From Candidatus Uabimicrobium amorphum (lineage in GTDB: Bacteria > Planctomycetota > Uabimicrobiia > Uabimicrobiales > Uabimicrobiaceae), in NCBI RefSeq assembly GCF_009002475.1, contig NZ_AP019860.1, positions 2,542,001 to 2,606,000 of the forward strand: a stretch of DNA of 64,000 nucleotides, written 5' to 3'. The notes beneath the pieces are model-generated. The model made no database searches. It was not told the DNA's origin and was given only the letters and a program-made list of their open reading frames with translations. The translations under genes were made by a program, and so were the position numbers. This document shows positions 51,546 to 61,400 of the stretch, one piece after another; positions within the stretch are counted from its first letter, which is position 1, and every line of letters begins with the position of its first letter.

Positions 51546-51770
51546 GTTAAAATCCTTTCGAAGAGGGGTACGGACTTTATCACTAAATATATTGCCTTTT
51601 TTAGTTAACAAATAGCGTGCCAAAAAAAATGCAAATTCTCCAGAGCCTTCTAAAGAAAGCGATCGAAACATATTACCTATCTTGAATCCATACGAACAAG
51701 CGTAAAAGTGTCCAAAAAAAAGTACATTATTCGCTAAAACACAACAAGCCTTCACAAGCGACAAATTTTA

Positions 51771-53621
51771 TTACGACAAACCTTCGCGTGGACGCAGAAG
51801 TAAAACCACATCACGTAACTGCTCTTTGTTGCGCGCATGCAACCACCCGTCCTTAAATTTTGGATTTTTGACTAAGTGTGCAATGCTCATCAATGCCCGC
51901 AAATGTGCGTCGTATTGGTCTGCGGAGCCGATCAATACGATAATCATTTTTACAGGTTGGTGCAGTTCAGAAAAAGTTACACCACCTTTACATCGCACTA
52001 ACAAAATATCAAAAATATTTTGCCCGTCCACAATAACATGAGGAATTGCCAAACCAGGGTTCACAACCGTACTAGACTCTCTTTCTCGCTTAAGAAATGA
52101 CTGATACAATACCTCTTCATCAATATTTAAACGCTGAGATAGTTTTACTGACATCCGACGAAACAATTCTTTGCCACTTATGGCTTCCTCGATATCTAAA
52201 ATAAGACTCTCTTTAATTACATGATCAAAATGATCTAACTCAACGCCGTGTCTCTCTAGGGATATGTGCCGTAGTTCATCCTCCAAGTCACTGCGGTCAA
52301 TGTCTTTTGCGGTAATGGATTTTACCATGTACACAAAGGCAGACTCGCGGTCAATCCTTCTCCCAACGTAACCAATGTACCAAAAACCGGTCAATAGAGC
52401 AAAAATAGCGGTCATCAATAGGGGAACAATACCCATTTCAAAAATGAGAAATGTGTACAAAACAATTGCAATAATTTGTAACCATGGATAAAACGGTGAG
52501 TGAAAAACAGGTTGATAACTTTGCAACTTGCTACTGCGCATCACAATGACCGAAATGTTTACTAAAATGAACAGGAGTATCATCATCGTAGAAGCTGTTT
52601 TGACAAGATTTTCAATAGACAAAACCCCCACGACTAAAATGATAAAACCCGAGGTGAAAAAGATGGAAATATGAGGAGTATCAAACCATTTGTTGGTGTG
52701 CGAGAATACTTCGGGTAATAAACCGTCTTCGCTCATCGCTAAAGGAGAACGCGAAGCAGATAGAATACCCGCATTCGCCGTTGTGACAAAGGCTAAAAGC
52801 GAAGCAGCCTCAATCGCAATAATCCCCCGTTCTCCAAATATTTGTTCTGCACTCAAAGCAATGGGTATAAGAGAGCCAGAAAGTTCACTTGCTTCGACGG
52901 TACCCACCGTAATAAAAACGATAAACACATAAAAAAAACTTACAACGGCAAATGATGCAAACATTCCTCGGGGCAAACTACGTCCAGGATTATGAATTTC
53001 TTCGCTAACACTCGCAACTTTGGTTAGGCCACCAAAAGAGAAAAATATCATGCCCGCAACAGCGAAAAGAGTTTGAAGATCTGCATGCAGAAATGGGGAG
53101 TATTTGGCACTTTCTACCACAATAATCCCCGAGAAACTGTGTAATGAGAGAATACCTAGCAATGAAAAAACGAGTATCGCCTGAAGTCTTCCAACGCTTT
53201 TTACGGAAACAAGATTGATAATGGTTAAAACGATACAGCTCGAAATCGCGACAAGTTTAATTCCAACTTCTTGTGAAAACGGCAAAAATTGAGCACCAAT
53301 TGTGCCAATTCCAATCAAAGCGAACCCTGCTTTTAAAGCAATGGAAAGCCAATTTAGAAAACCAGAAAAAGTTCCCATGAGTGGACCAAGACTGCGTTCA
53401 ATAAAGAAATAACTACCGCCCGCTTTCGGCATAGCGGTGGCAAGCTCTATCTTTGAAAACATCGCTGGGATCACAAATAAAGCGGCCAGTCCATAAGCGA
53501 CAATGATTGCCGGACCAATTTTTTCAAAAGCAATACCTGGTAAAACGAACAATCCAGAACTAATCATTGTCCCTGTTGCCAGGCAAAAAACATCTAAACT
53601 TCTAAGGTTTTTTTTCAACAC
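51771..53621 (-). CDS. APC-family amino-acid permease fused to a PTS EIIA-like domain
   Basis: The N-terminal 420 or so residues are an APC-superfamily transporter: SLDVFCLATGTMISSGLFVLPG opens TM1 (split here), and VASVSEEIHNPGRSLPRG is the conserved loop. The rest of the protein is cytosolic and ends in a PTS EIIA type-2 domain: NPGLAIPH carries His528, the residue phosphorylated in EIIA(Fru/Ntr). Amino-acid permeases with an EIIA-Ntr-like tail are known but uncommon; PTS phosphorylation could gate transport. The GTG start at 53621 has GGGAG 8 nt upstream; a GTG at 53651 would add ten residues. No PTS EI or HPr gene is near. Confidence 0.88.
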   Translation of the reverse strand: MLKKNLRSLDVFCLATGTMISSGLFVLPGIAFEKIGPAIIVAYGLAALFVIPAMFSKIELATAMPKAGGSYFFIERSLGPLMGTFSGFLNWLSIALKAGFALIGIGTIGAQFLPFSQEVGIKLVAISSCIVLTIINLVSVKSVGRLQAILVFSLLGILSLHSFSGIIVVESAKYSPFLHADLQTLFAVAGMIFFSFGGLTKVASVSEEIHNPGRSLPRGMFASFAVVSFFYVFIVFITVGTVEASELSGSLIPIALSAEQIFGERGIIAIEAASLLAFVTTANAGILSASRSPLAMSEDGLLPEVFSHTNKWFDTPHISIFFTSGFIILVVGVLSIENLVKTASTMMILLFILVNISVIVMRSSKLQSYQPVFHSPFYPWLQIIAIVLYTFLIFEMGIVPLLMTAIFALLTGFWYIGYVGRRIDRESAFVYMVKSITAKDIDRSDLEDELRHISLERHGVELDHFDHVIKESLILDIEEAISGKELFRRMSVKLSQRLNIDEEVLYQSFLKRERESSTVVNPGLAIPHVIVDGQNIFDILLVRCKGGVTFSELHQPVKMIIVLIGSADQYDAHLRALMSIAHLVKNPKFKDGWLHARNKEQLRDVVLLLRPREGLS

Positions 53622-53867
53622 GAAATTGACTCCCAAATAGACCACAAACACAAGATGCCCAACTTCAAAGATAAAAAGACTTACATATTGTTACAGAAAA
53701 ATTTATGGACCTGAAAGCCCCAAATGCGGTATCATTTTTTGAACAGCAAGTGCAAATCTTATTTGTTATTTCCCAAAATAACAAGACCATTGTAGCAAAT
53801 TGAGACAATGCAAAAAATGTAATTTAATTGATGACACCCTACGTGGAAATGTCGGAGGAAATAAACC

Positions 53868-55565
53868 GTGAAACTATATATAGGGCAGCGTAAATACCAA
53901 GTCAATGTTTTTATTCCCATTGTCACCATCATCACAACGTTTATTTTGTTTGCCAACATCCCCGCACGGCAAGGTGTCGCTGTCGCTATTTTTGGTATTC
54001 TCACCATGTTTATCATTTCGTTGCGCAAATTTATCCTGAGTAAACGCGTATCTGCATTTCTCATCATATACCAACTACTATTGTTTTGTTTACTACATCA
54101 AAGTATATATTACGGTTATGGAACTCACCATTACAAAGGTCTCGCTCGTCCCGCTGTATTTTTTGATTGGTTGTGGATGGTCATATACCACGGCTTTCGC
54201 GCAGCAGATATTTTTGATTTTTTAGAAGCCTACCATATCAATTTGCAAACAGTCAAAAGTGCCAGTAGTTTTTCCAGTGGTTGTTTAATTGCCATGCACT
54301 GGATGCTCGACATTTTTCTGTTAACATGGGTGTTAAACAAACGCTTTGTCGAAAGCCTCGAACGCTATTTAAATTTATGGAAACCGTCTCTTGCCATCGG
54401 TTTTTTCAGTTTTTTTGGCGTACTCATTTTTCCACCGATTGCTTTAATTCTATTTATATGTGCTTTTATATTCGTCTTTTCGGTCATTGCCAACATTATT
54501 ACTGCTCTTCGTAAAGCAAATACAAAAAAGATGACCAGTGCCACGTTTTTTATTCTCTCAGTCGGATTTTTGTTATGGTATGCCCTTTTTGCCTCATCGC
54601 AAAAGTGGTCGGTAATCGACACATTGTTGTGGTGGCCTCTAGACAATATCATTCGCCTACTTGATATCGGTGACACTTTTCAAATTATGGATTGGCATTT
54701 ACACAGCGTTCCCAAAGGTTTTTGGCCAGCCACACTCGCTCTGAGTTTTCGTGTGCTCATTGGAATTCCCCTAGCGGCATTTGTGGGCAGAATCCGCTTG
54801 AAGTACCTCGGTGGAGTTATCATGCAGCCTCTGGAGCTATTACAAAACATGTCACATACCGACGACACAATCCGTCAACAAGCGCGTAATAAAATGCATG
54901 AAATGCTCACGCGCTCTCGCGATAGTATACCGGAACTCGTAAGTGACTTGGTATTTGTTCAAAATGAGGAAATTGTCCGCGAAGCACTACAAATACTAGA
55001 AGAAGTACATCCACTTTGGCGTGGAAATCCGCAAAATCTAATAGAGTTGATGAAGGAATTACTCGAGGAAAATCGCCATGACCGCACCGTAAATGTATTG
55101 CAAATGATCGACGCCAATTGGCGCAATGGTGAGGCGATACACCAATTGACCAAATACTTTATCGAACATCTCAAAGACAAGCGTATGAAAATAAAAAAAT
55201 ACGCGATATCTTCTCTAGGCAACAATGCGACGCAGTCTCTGCCTATACTATATGACATTTTAAAACAACAAGGCACAGAGGAAATTTGTTGTGCTTTAGA
55301 GGCCATTGCCAGAATGCAACAACCAGATAGTTTTACCAAAGTCGTTGTTCTCATCGCACATGTAGACCCTGGTATTCGCGAAGTTGCACTCGCCACGTTA
55401 GATGTGCTCGACAACAACTGGCGTTCTACGAAAAAAAATTTGGTGCGCAGTACACTACAAGATCGTCTTTTTCGTGTCAGTGGTCTATGGTATAAGATAT
55501 CACGTTGGCGTACGGCTTCACGCGAGAAGAGGCAACTACAAACCGTTTTACAGGAGCTACAATGA
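53868..55565 (+). CDS. Membrane protein with C-terminal HEAT-like repeats, GTG start
   Basis: The start is GTG 53868, with GGAGGAA 7 nt upstream. The first 310 or so residues carry seven or eight hydrophobic segments. The C-terminal 240 are helical repeats of about 35-40 residues (DDTIRQQARNKMHEML, NEEIVREALQILEEV, DKRMKIKKYAISSLG, DPGIREVALATLDVL), matching HEAT/armadillo-like arrays, which bind other proteins. The two parts suggest a membrane anchor for a cytosolic scaffold. The family is not known. It overlaps the GNAT gene by 4 nt (ATGA). The 200 nt upstream contain only a weak inverted repeat (CATTGT...ACAATG near 53790-53812). Confidence 0.78.
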   Translation: MKLYIGQRKYQVNVFIPIVTIITTFILFANIPARQGVAVAIFGILTMFIISLRKFILSKRVSAFLIIYQLLLFCLLHQSIYYGYGTHHYKGLARPAVFFDWLWMVIYHGFRAADIFDFLEAYHINLQTVKSASSFSSGCLIAMHWMLDIFLLTWVLNKRFVESLERYLNLWKPSLAIGFFSFFGVLIFPPIALILFICAFIFVFSVIANIITALRKANTKKMTSATFFILSVGFLLWYALFASSQKWSVIDTLLWWPLDNIIRLLDIGDTFQIMDWHLHSVPKGFWPATLALSFRVLIGIPLAAFVGRIRLKYLGGVIMQPLELLQNMSHTDDTIRQQARNKMHEMLTRSRDSIPELVSDLVFVQNEEIVREALQILEEVHPLWRGNPQNLIELMKELLEENRHDRTVNVLQMIDANWRNGEAIHQLTKYFIEHLKDKRMKIKKYAISSLGNNATQSLPILYDILKQQGTEEICCALEAIARMQQPDSFTKVVVLIAHVDPGIREVALATLDVLDNNWRSTKKNLVRSTLQDRLFRVSGLWYKISRWRTASREKRQLQTVLQELQ

Positions 55566-56026
55566 GTATTCGCGATGCCACATTACAAGACGTAGAACAA
55601 ATTTCCCATTTAGTGATCACATCTGTGATTCCACATAAAAACGACGATTTTACAGAAACAGCATGGCGTGCCTTTGAGAAATCAAATGATTACCCAACCA
55701 CGAAAAATAGGCTCGCCAATCCAAATTATTTTACGCTGTGTTATGAAAAAAATCAGGAAATACTCGGTATTATTACCATCAAAAAATACGAAAGTATTGA
55801 TCAGCTGTACGTCTTGCCCAAAGCATGGCAAAAAGGTATCGCCAAACAACTATGGGCTGCGGCAAAAAAAAGATGTCTAGACAAGAACCATAGCGGTGCA
55901 TTTCGCGTCATATCATCGACATATGCCATGCCTGTATATAAGAGTTTTGGATTTGTCCCAGGAGATAGACAGACAAAAGATGGCATCTGTTTCTATCGCA
56001 TGACGCACAATATAAAAAGCGATTAG
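55562..56026 (+). CDS. GNAT-family N-acetyltransferase
   Basis: The 154-residue protein starts at ATG 55562 in an ATGA overlap with the HEAT protein gene, with AGGAG 6 nt upstream; frame upstream of this lies within the previous gene. GNAT features: an IRDATLQDVEQISHLV start (strand 1, helix 1), the acetyl-CoA loop with Q-K-G-I-A (WQKGIAKQLW), and the end VYKSFGFVPGD. It should acetylate a small molecule or protein N-terminus with acetyl-CoA. The substrate is unknown. It is translationally coupled to its neighbour, so it may modify something bound there. Confidence 0.9.
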   Translation: MSIRDATLQDVEQISHLVITSVIPHKNDDFTETAWRAFEKSNDYPTTKNRLANPNYFTLCYEKNQEILGIITIKKYESIDQLYVLPKAWQKGIAKQLWAAAKKRCLDKNHSGAFRVISSTYAMPVYKSFGFVPGDRQTKDGICFYRMTHNIKSD

Positions 56027-56054
56027 GTTCAGAAGGATGAGGTAGGTCAGTTTA

Positions 56055-56340
56055 AATCGTGATAGTAACCGTAATTTCGGTCACGGTCACGGTCCAATGC
56101 CATTGACTTAGGAGGTAAGTGTAAAACCGAAAAAGGTTTACAATACTTGTCATCCCGTACCCAAAAACCCTTGTTTTTTGGAAAGATACGGGATCCAGCA
56201 ATATAAAGTCGACTTCTGTTCGTGGATCCCTGATCAAGTCAGGGATGACACGGCAAGGTAAGTTTATCATTAAAAAGTATTTACGCTTAAGTCAATGGCA
56301 TTGACGGTCACGGTCACGACTACGGCTACTATCACGATTA
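56055..56340. mobile_element. MITE-like element with about 56-bp imperfect terminal inverted repeats
   Basis: The left arm (56055-56113) starts AATCGTGATAGTA and ends near GCCATTGACTTAGG; the right arm (56284-56339) is its imperfect reverse complement, ending TACTATCACGATT. The arms share GGTCACGGTCACG tandem units. The 170-nt core holds further palindromes (CCCGTA...TACGGG; CCCTGA...TCAGGG). There is no transposase gene; a minus-strand frame across it encodes the VIPDLIRDP-type peptide typical of palindromic repeats. It fills the gap between the convergent GNAT and tamA genes. The size and shape fit a MITE; mobility is inference. Confidence 0.65.
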
Positions 56341-56358
56341 AAAAAAGACAGCGATAGC

Positions 56359-58446
56359 TTAGAAAGCAAATCCGATAGAGATAAAGACCTGAGAGGCATC
56401 TTCTTTGCTTCCCGATGGATTTACGTCGCGGTCGGGGTTGTAGGCGTAATCGACGCGTAAAGCTCCCAGGTGAGGAATGTTGTACCAGATCCCACCTCCT
56501 ATGGCATATTTTACTTGAGAAATGCGATAATCGTTGAATGTGCGTACCCTCTCAATGACTTCGCCACAATCGCCAAATAATGTTATCCCCAAACCATAAA
56601 ATATCGGTATGCGCAATTCCGCAGAGGCGAGAAATATACCTTCTCCACCTATGGGATTATCTTCATCATCTAAAGGCGGCATTTCGTTTTGTGCAAAACT
56701 GCGCACGCTATTTGGACCACCACCAAAAAAACGCTTTTGGATGGGAATTTCATCGGTGTCGCCAAAAGGAATCACCACCCCCCCACGCAGGGCAATCGCC
56801 AAAACCCAATCGAGAAAAACGTTAAAGTACCATGCATTGTGTATGTACATTTTGAAATAATCCACATCAGAACCTAAGCCTTGAAAGCTTTCTTCAAATT
56901 CAATAAAGCTGTATGTTCCCCACAGTGGATATATGATATTGTCGCGTAGATCAAGAGTCAACTTTTGATGTATTGTCGAAAATACCACGAGTCCTTCTTC
57001 TTCTTCAATATCCGTATCTTCGACATCTATAATTTCACTAAAATCTAGACGATAACCGGCTTCCGCGGTTAATAAACGACGAACGAGACCCGATTCACTG
57101 ACACTCGACCACAAATAATGGGTAAAGAAAAAATCCGCGCCACGATTGAATATTGTAAAACTCGGCGTTTCTTCTAAAAGGGCAAACCCTTTTGCAGTAA
57201 AGGCTAAGTCGCGGCGGCCAAAAGCCCACGGATTAGTAAAGGAAATCTCCAGTTCTGACTTCTCTAAATCTCCAGCAAAAATAGTCGACTCGACATCGGC
57301 GATAAACACCCAACCTGATCCCAAAAAGCTAATATTTTCATAACGAACGCCTCCTACAACTCCATAAATAGTATTATATCCCGCCAAAAATGAATATGTT
57401 TGGCGATTGCGTTCCTTTACAAGAATATTTAAATCCACTTTATCTTCGGCAACGGCAACTTCTTCGATCTCCGTATACAAAAACAACCCACAACGCTGTA
57501 AATTTTGCTCCGTACTAATAATGTCACTTAAACGAAACAGTTGGCCTTCCACAACGTCAAGTTGTTGTGCGATAAGTTCTACGTCATTAATGTCATTGCC
57601 TTGTATTGTTATTTTATGGATGTAATTGGGCTTCTTTTCCTCAATTAAAAATTGAATGGTAATGTTGTCACGCTTTTTATCTTGAGAATTTACCACCATA
57701 CGCGAACGAATTTTAATTTGCGCGTAGCTGTTTTCGCGATAAAAATCACGTAACTTTGCCGCCATATCTTGGTTGGTTCCTGGAGTAAAAATTTGTCCTT
57801 TTTCGAAAGGAACGATTTTTAACAATTCTGCTTCCGCAAACGCATTGTTATTGATAAATTCCAGTTTTTCAAGATATGCACGAGGTCCTTCGTTAATCGT
57901 CACTTCGATATTTACATTTTCGGCGTTTGGTTTTTCCGGTGAAAAGATAAAATCAACCTGGGCCTCCGTCTTTAAAAAACCTTTTGAGCGATAAAAAGTT
58001 TGTATTGCTGCCGCATCAGAACGAAAGGTGTTCTTTTTGAACAAGTATTCCCCCAATGCAGGCGGAGGAGTGATAAATTTTTTCAAACGCTGTTCTTCAA
58101 AAAAAAGTTGCTCTTCGGTACTTTTGATGTGCACTTCTTTCACAACAATTGATTTGTATTCTTGGATAACAAAGAGTATCTTTTCATGTTCATCCGTTTC
58201 AGGAGACTTTTCGATTTGATAGTCTACAATTGCAAAGTGATAACCATTGTCGCGATAGTTTTGTAAAATCTTATACGCAGCATCATCGATATACGAAACG
58301 TCATTGTCGTTCTCTAAATATTTTTGCCAGTCCTCGCCAATCAAACTTTCCAGGGAACTGTTGCTATAATCTTTATTTCCTGAAAATTCATATATTGGTT
58401 GTGCTGTAATGTATGACAACAACAGTAGCACATATAAAAATCGCAT
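56359..58446 (-). CDS. tamA: Omp85/BamA-superfamily outer membrane protein, TamA-like
   Basis: The 695-residue protein has a signal peptide (MRFLYVLLLLSYITA), POTRA domains between about 20 and 350 (at least three are visible, e.g. RAYLEKLEFINNNAFAEAELL and NYIHKITIQGNDINDVELIAQQL), and a C-terminal 16-stranded barrel part. Its end, YAYNPDRDV...FISIGFAF, is the aromatic C-terminal signature of outer-membrane barrels. FGGGPNSVRSF is the conserved VRGF-like barrel loop motif. It sits 12 nt downstream of tamB. The pair should insert or assemble outer-membrane proteins or move phospholipids. AGGAG is 8 nt before the ATG, inside the 3' end of tamB. Confidence 0.92.
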   Translation of the reverse strand: MRFLYVLLLLSYITAQPIYEFSGNKDYSNSSLESLIGEDWQKYLENDNDVSYIDDAAYKILQNYRDNGYHFAIVDYQIEKSPETDEHEKILFVIQEYKSIVVKEVHIKSTEEQLFFEEQRLKKFITPPPALGEYLFKKNTFRSDAAAIQTFYRSKGFLKTEAQVDFIFSPEKPNAENVNIEVTINEGPRAYLEKLEFINNNAFAEAELLKIVPFEKGQIFTPGTNQDMAAKLRDFYRENSYAQIKIRSRMVVNSQDKKRDNITIQFLIEEKKPNYIHKITIQGNDINDVELIAQQLDVVEGQLFRLSDIISTEQNLQRCGLFLYTEIEEVAVAEDKVDLNILVKERNRQTYSFLAGYNTIYGVVGGVRYENISFLGSGWVFIADVESTIFAGDLEKSELEISFTNPWAFGRRDLAFTAKGFALLEETPSFTIFNRGADFFFTHYLWSSVSESGLVRRLLTAEAGYRLDFSEIIDVEDTDIEEEEGLVVFSTIHQKLTLDLRDNIIYPLWGTYSFIEFEESFQGLGSDVDYFKMYIHNAWYFNVFLDWVLAIALRGGVVIPFGDTDEIPIQKRFFGGGPNSVRSFAQNEMPPLDDEDNPIGGEGIFLASAELRIPIFYGLGITLFGDCGEVIERVRTFNDYRISQVKYAIGGGIWYNIPHLGALRVDYAYNPDRDVNPSGSKEDASQVFISIGFAF

Positions 58447-58458
58447 GAAAAATAGCTC

Positions 58459-61400
58459 CTATTTTAATTGAATACGATATAAAAAGTTCAAAGCAGAGGT
58501 ATTTGCTGTATCAGTCCGTTCTGTTTTTCCTTGTATACCAACGCCCCCCCATGATTCAGGTGCCACGGTAACAATTGTAGTATTTACCGTCACTTGTGCG
58601 GATACAAATCCCCCAATCCCCAGGGCATCGAGAATTTGCTGTAACAACACAGACGACCCTAAATCTTGAAGTTGTTGTCCTCCTCCGGACTGCTGTAATT
58701 CACTGCGCGTAGCGCCAGTCAACAACAATGTCAACACATCTTCTTTTGGCAGCGCCGGGGCAGAAGCGTATTCGATCGCCATATCTCCCGGTGTACCGGT
58801 GATCGTTACCGTAACTACATAATCGCGGATTTGCGATTCCGAAATTATGTTGATTTGTGGTACCAAGGGCCGATTGGAACTAAAACTCACAATACATTGG
58901 CGAATATCCATATTTCCTTGCGGTAGAAACAGCTTTCCTGACGTTGTGCGTATCCCCCCCGAAATTTTAGGAGCTGCGGCACTACCTTTGACGTAAATAT
59001 CCCCGCGCATTTTGATCCGTGCTAAACTACTATACACAGCGACCTGCGAAACCTTCACCTGCAAATCTAACTTCATATCCAAGAAAGGAGAGTCAACACC
59101 CAATTGACTTCCTCCCGCCGATGCCCGTTCAGGAGAAGATTGCAAAACCGCATCTATTGTCACGTCTGCTGTTACTTTAAATTCGGTAATATCTACCACA
59201 CCACCGAGTTTACCAACAAACTTAGGTTGACCTTTGTCGTTTTTGACAATATCTCCCTTTACGTACACATCCATGTCAGCGCGGCCATACAACATCTCAT
59301 CTCGTATGAGCAAAATGCGTTTTCCTTTGATATTGAAATCCACTTTGGTCGGAAAATATTGTTGGTCAAACAATATAGTGGTCGTACTTTCTATAGATCC
59401 GCCCCCCACCAAACAACGCAAACTCAAACTGAGTTTTTGTTCTTCCACCAAGCCATCGACAACGATATCGTTGACACGCGTATTCGCTTGGGGAATGCGC
59501 ACTAAATCTTGTTTGTAGTTGAATAGAGCTTTGACAATCGGCTGTTGCGTCGTTCCTGCAATCCTCAGTAAACATCCAAAACCATGTGGCGCACTTTTTT
59601 TATTGCCCCACAGTGAAATTTCTCCCAAATTTATCTGCCAAAAAGTGCTGTCTGGCTTATTGGTAAAGGGAATTTTTATTTCGACGCCAAGATCAAGATC
59701 ACCATTCGCACCGGGTATTTTGCCTCGGGATTCTATTTCAATCTTACTTTCGCCATTAAAAATGGGCGATTCTAGACCGATAAGAGGTGCAAAATCATTT
59801 ATTGCTCCTCCGATATCGCTGGTAAGAAGTACGCGAAAAGGACTGTGCGGCTGATAACCGGTATTTCCCGTTAAGTCAAAAATGGACTTATCGGCATATT
59901 TTACATTCATTGTGTCTAAGGTAAAAACATCTTTTTGTGCTTGAAATACAGAATGAAGAACCACTGGTTCTAGTGTTTGCGACTGATGGCGTCCATTTGT
60001 CAGCGAGTAATCGATACGACAATTGACGCCATCTAAACCACCATGCGCTTTTATCTTTAGAGCACTGTTTCCAGCGATTTCTTGCTCAGGAACAAACTTT
60101 TGTGCCAATTGCTGTAAGTCAACATTACTTGATAGTTCACTTTCGATGAGTTTTTGTTCCTGGAGATGCCATTTCCCAGAAATATTCAACAGCTTTTGTC
60201 CATCAAATGCCGCATTCATCGTTTGCAAATCAGCGATAGTATTTCGCAAGCGAATTTCTTGGTTGAGCGCGATACTTTTATAGGGTTTCTGTGTAACATG
60301 ACCATTTTGTAGCTCTATACGCGTCGCCGAAAATATGTCACTTTGTAAAATATCATCCTGAACAGTCGCGTCCAACGTGTTGTTTACTGTCAAATCTCCA
60401 CTCAACACACCTTCTTGTCCCGCAAGCGCAAGATACTTTTGTAAACCGCGCACGCGTATCTGTGTGGTGAGCTTACCACGATAAGGTTTTACCAAGCCAA
60501 CATCACCATGACTATCGATTAGCTTCTCCTGGTCAAGGTGCAAAAATGTATTTACGTGAACCTTGTCGCTATGAGTATTTACTTTACTCGTGAATTTTAG
60601 TTCTTCAAAACGAAACTCATCGCGAATATTGCCTTTTTTCAACGATAACACACAATTCATATTAAGCGACGGTATGGTCTTGAAATCTTTAGGAATTGGT
60701 GTTTTCAAAGACATGTCGACAGCAATATCGGTATTGATATTTGCCAACTCAGGAGCAAACTGCGTTAAATATCTTTTTACATTCGCCACGCGAATTTTAT
60801 TGCGTACTGTAATGTTATTTCCATCACCTGACAATGAGGTATCTAATATTTTGGATTTGTCAAGACTTACGCTCGCCGTAGTGTTGTATAGTCCTTTTTT
60901 TAATTGACTACGCACCGCAATGACAGCGTCACGGTGTACGAAATTGTCCACTTGTATTCTTTTACTTTGGAGAGCAAAAGAAAAACGCGCATGTAAATTT
61001 TTTCGTGCATGCTCCCAAATATCTTTAGGTGAAAGACTTAAGAGAGTCGCTAGTTGTTGCTTCCCTTGCTGTGAATCGACAACTTCTACAGAATTCCAAT
61101 GCGCATATGCGGAAAATTTACTATGAACGTCTGCCATCTCCAACTGTGGTACGAATTGGCGAATTGTCTTGCCGCTTGCGAAAACTTTTCCCTGAATGTC
61201 AAGAAGAGTATTTCCTGAAAAATCGACGCGTAAAGGCTGCAAAGCTAAACGTAACTGATCGTCCATATTCATCGACAAAGAGCGTAGCGACAATCGTTGT
61301 AAATTCGCCCGGCTCAAAACATCGACTTGTAATTTTTCAAAGTTAACTTTTTCGTGTTTTCCGTTGTTCAATTCAACGCGTGATTTAAGATATATAGATT

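Noticed and set aside
51546..51764. Upstream extension of the coiled-coil protein gene by 73 residues
   Set aside because: The extension has no ribosome site and would bury a proper signal peptide; ATG 51545 has AAGGA 8 nt upstream.
56052..56270. 72-residue minus-strand frame in the inverted-repeat element
   Set aside because: Its peptide (VIPDLIRDP-type) is a known by-product of palindromic repeats; there is no ribosome site and it runs through both repeat arm and core.
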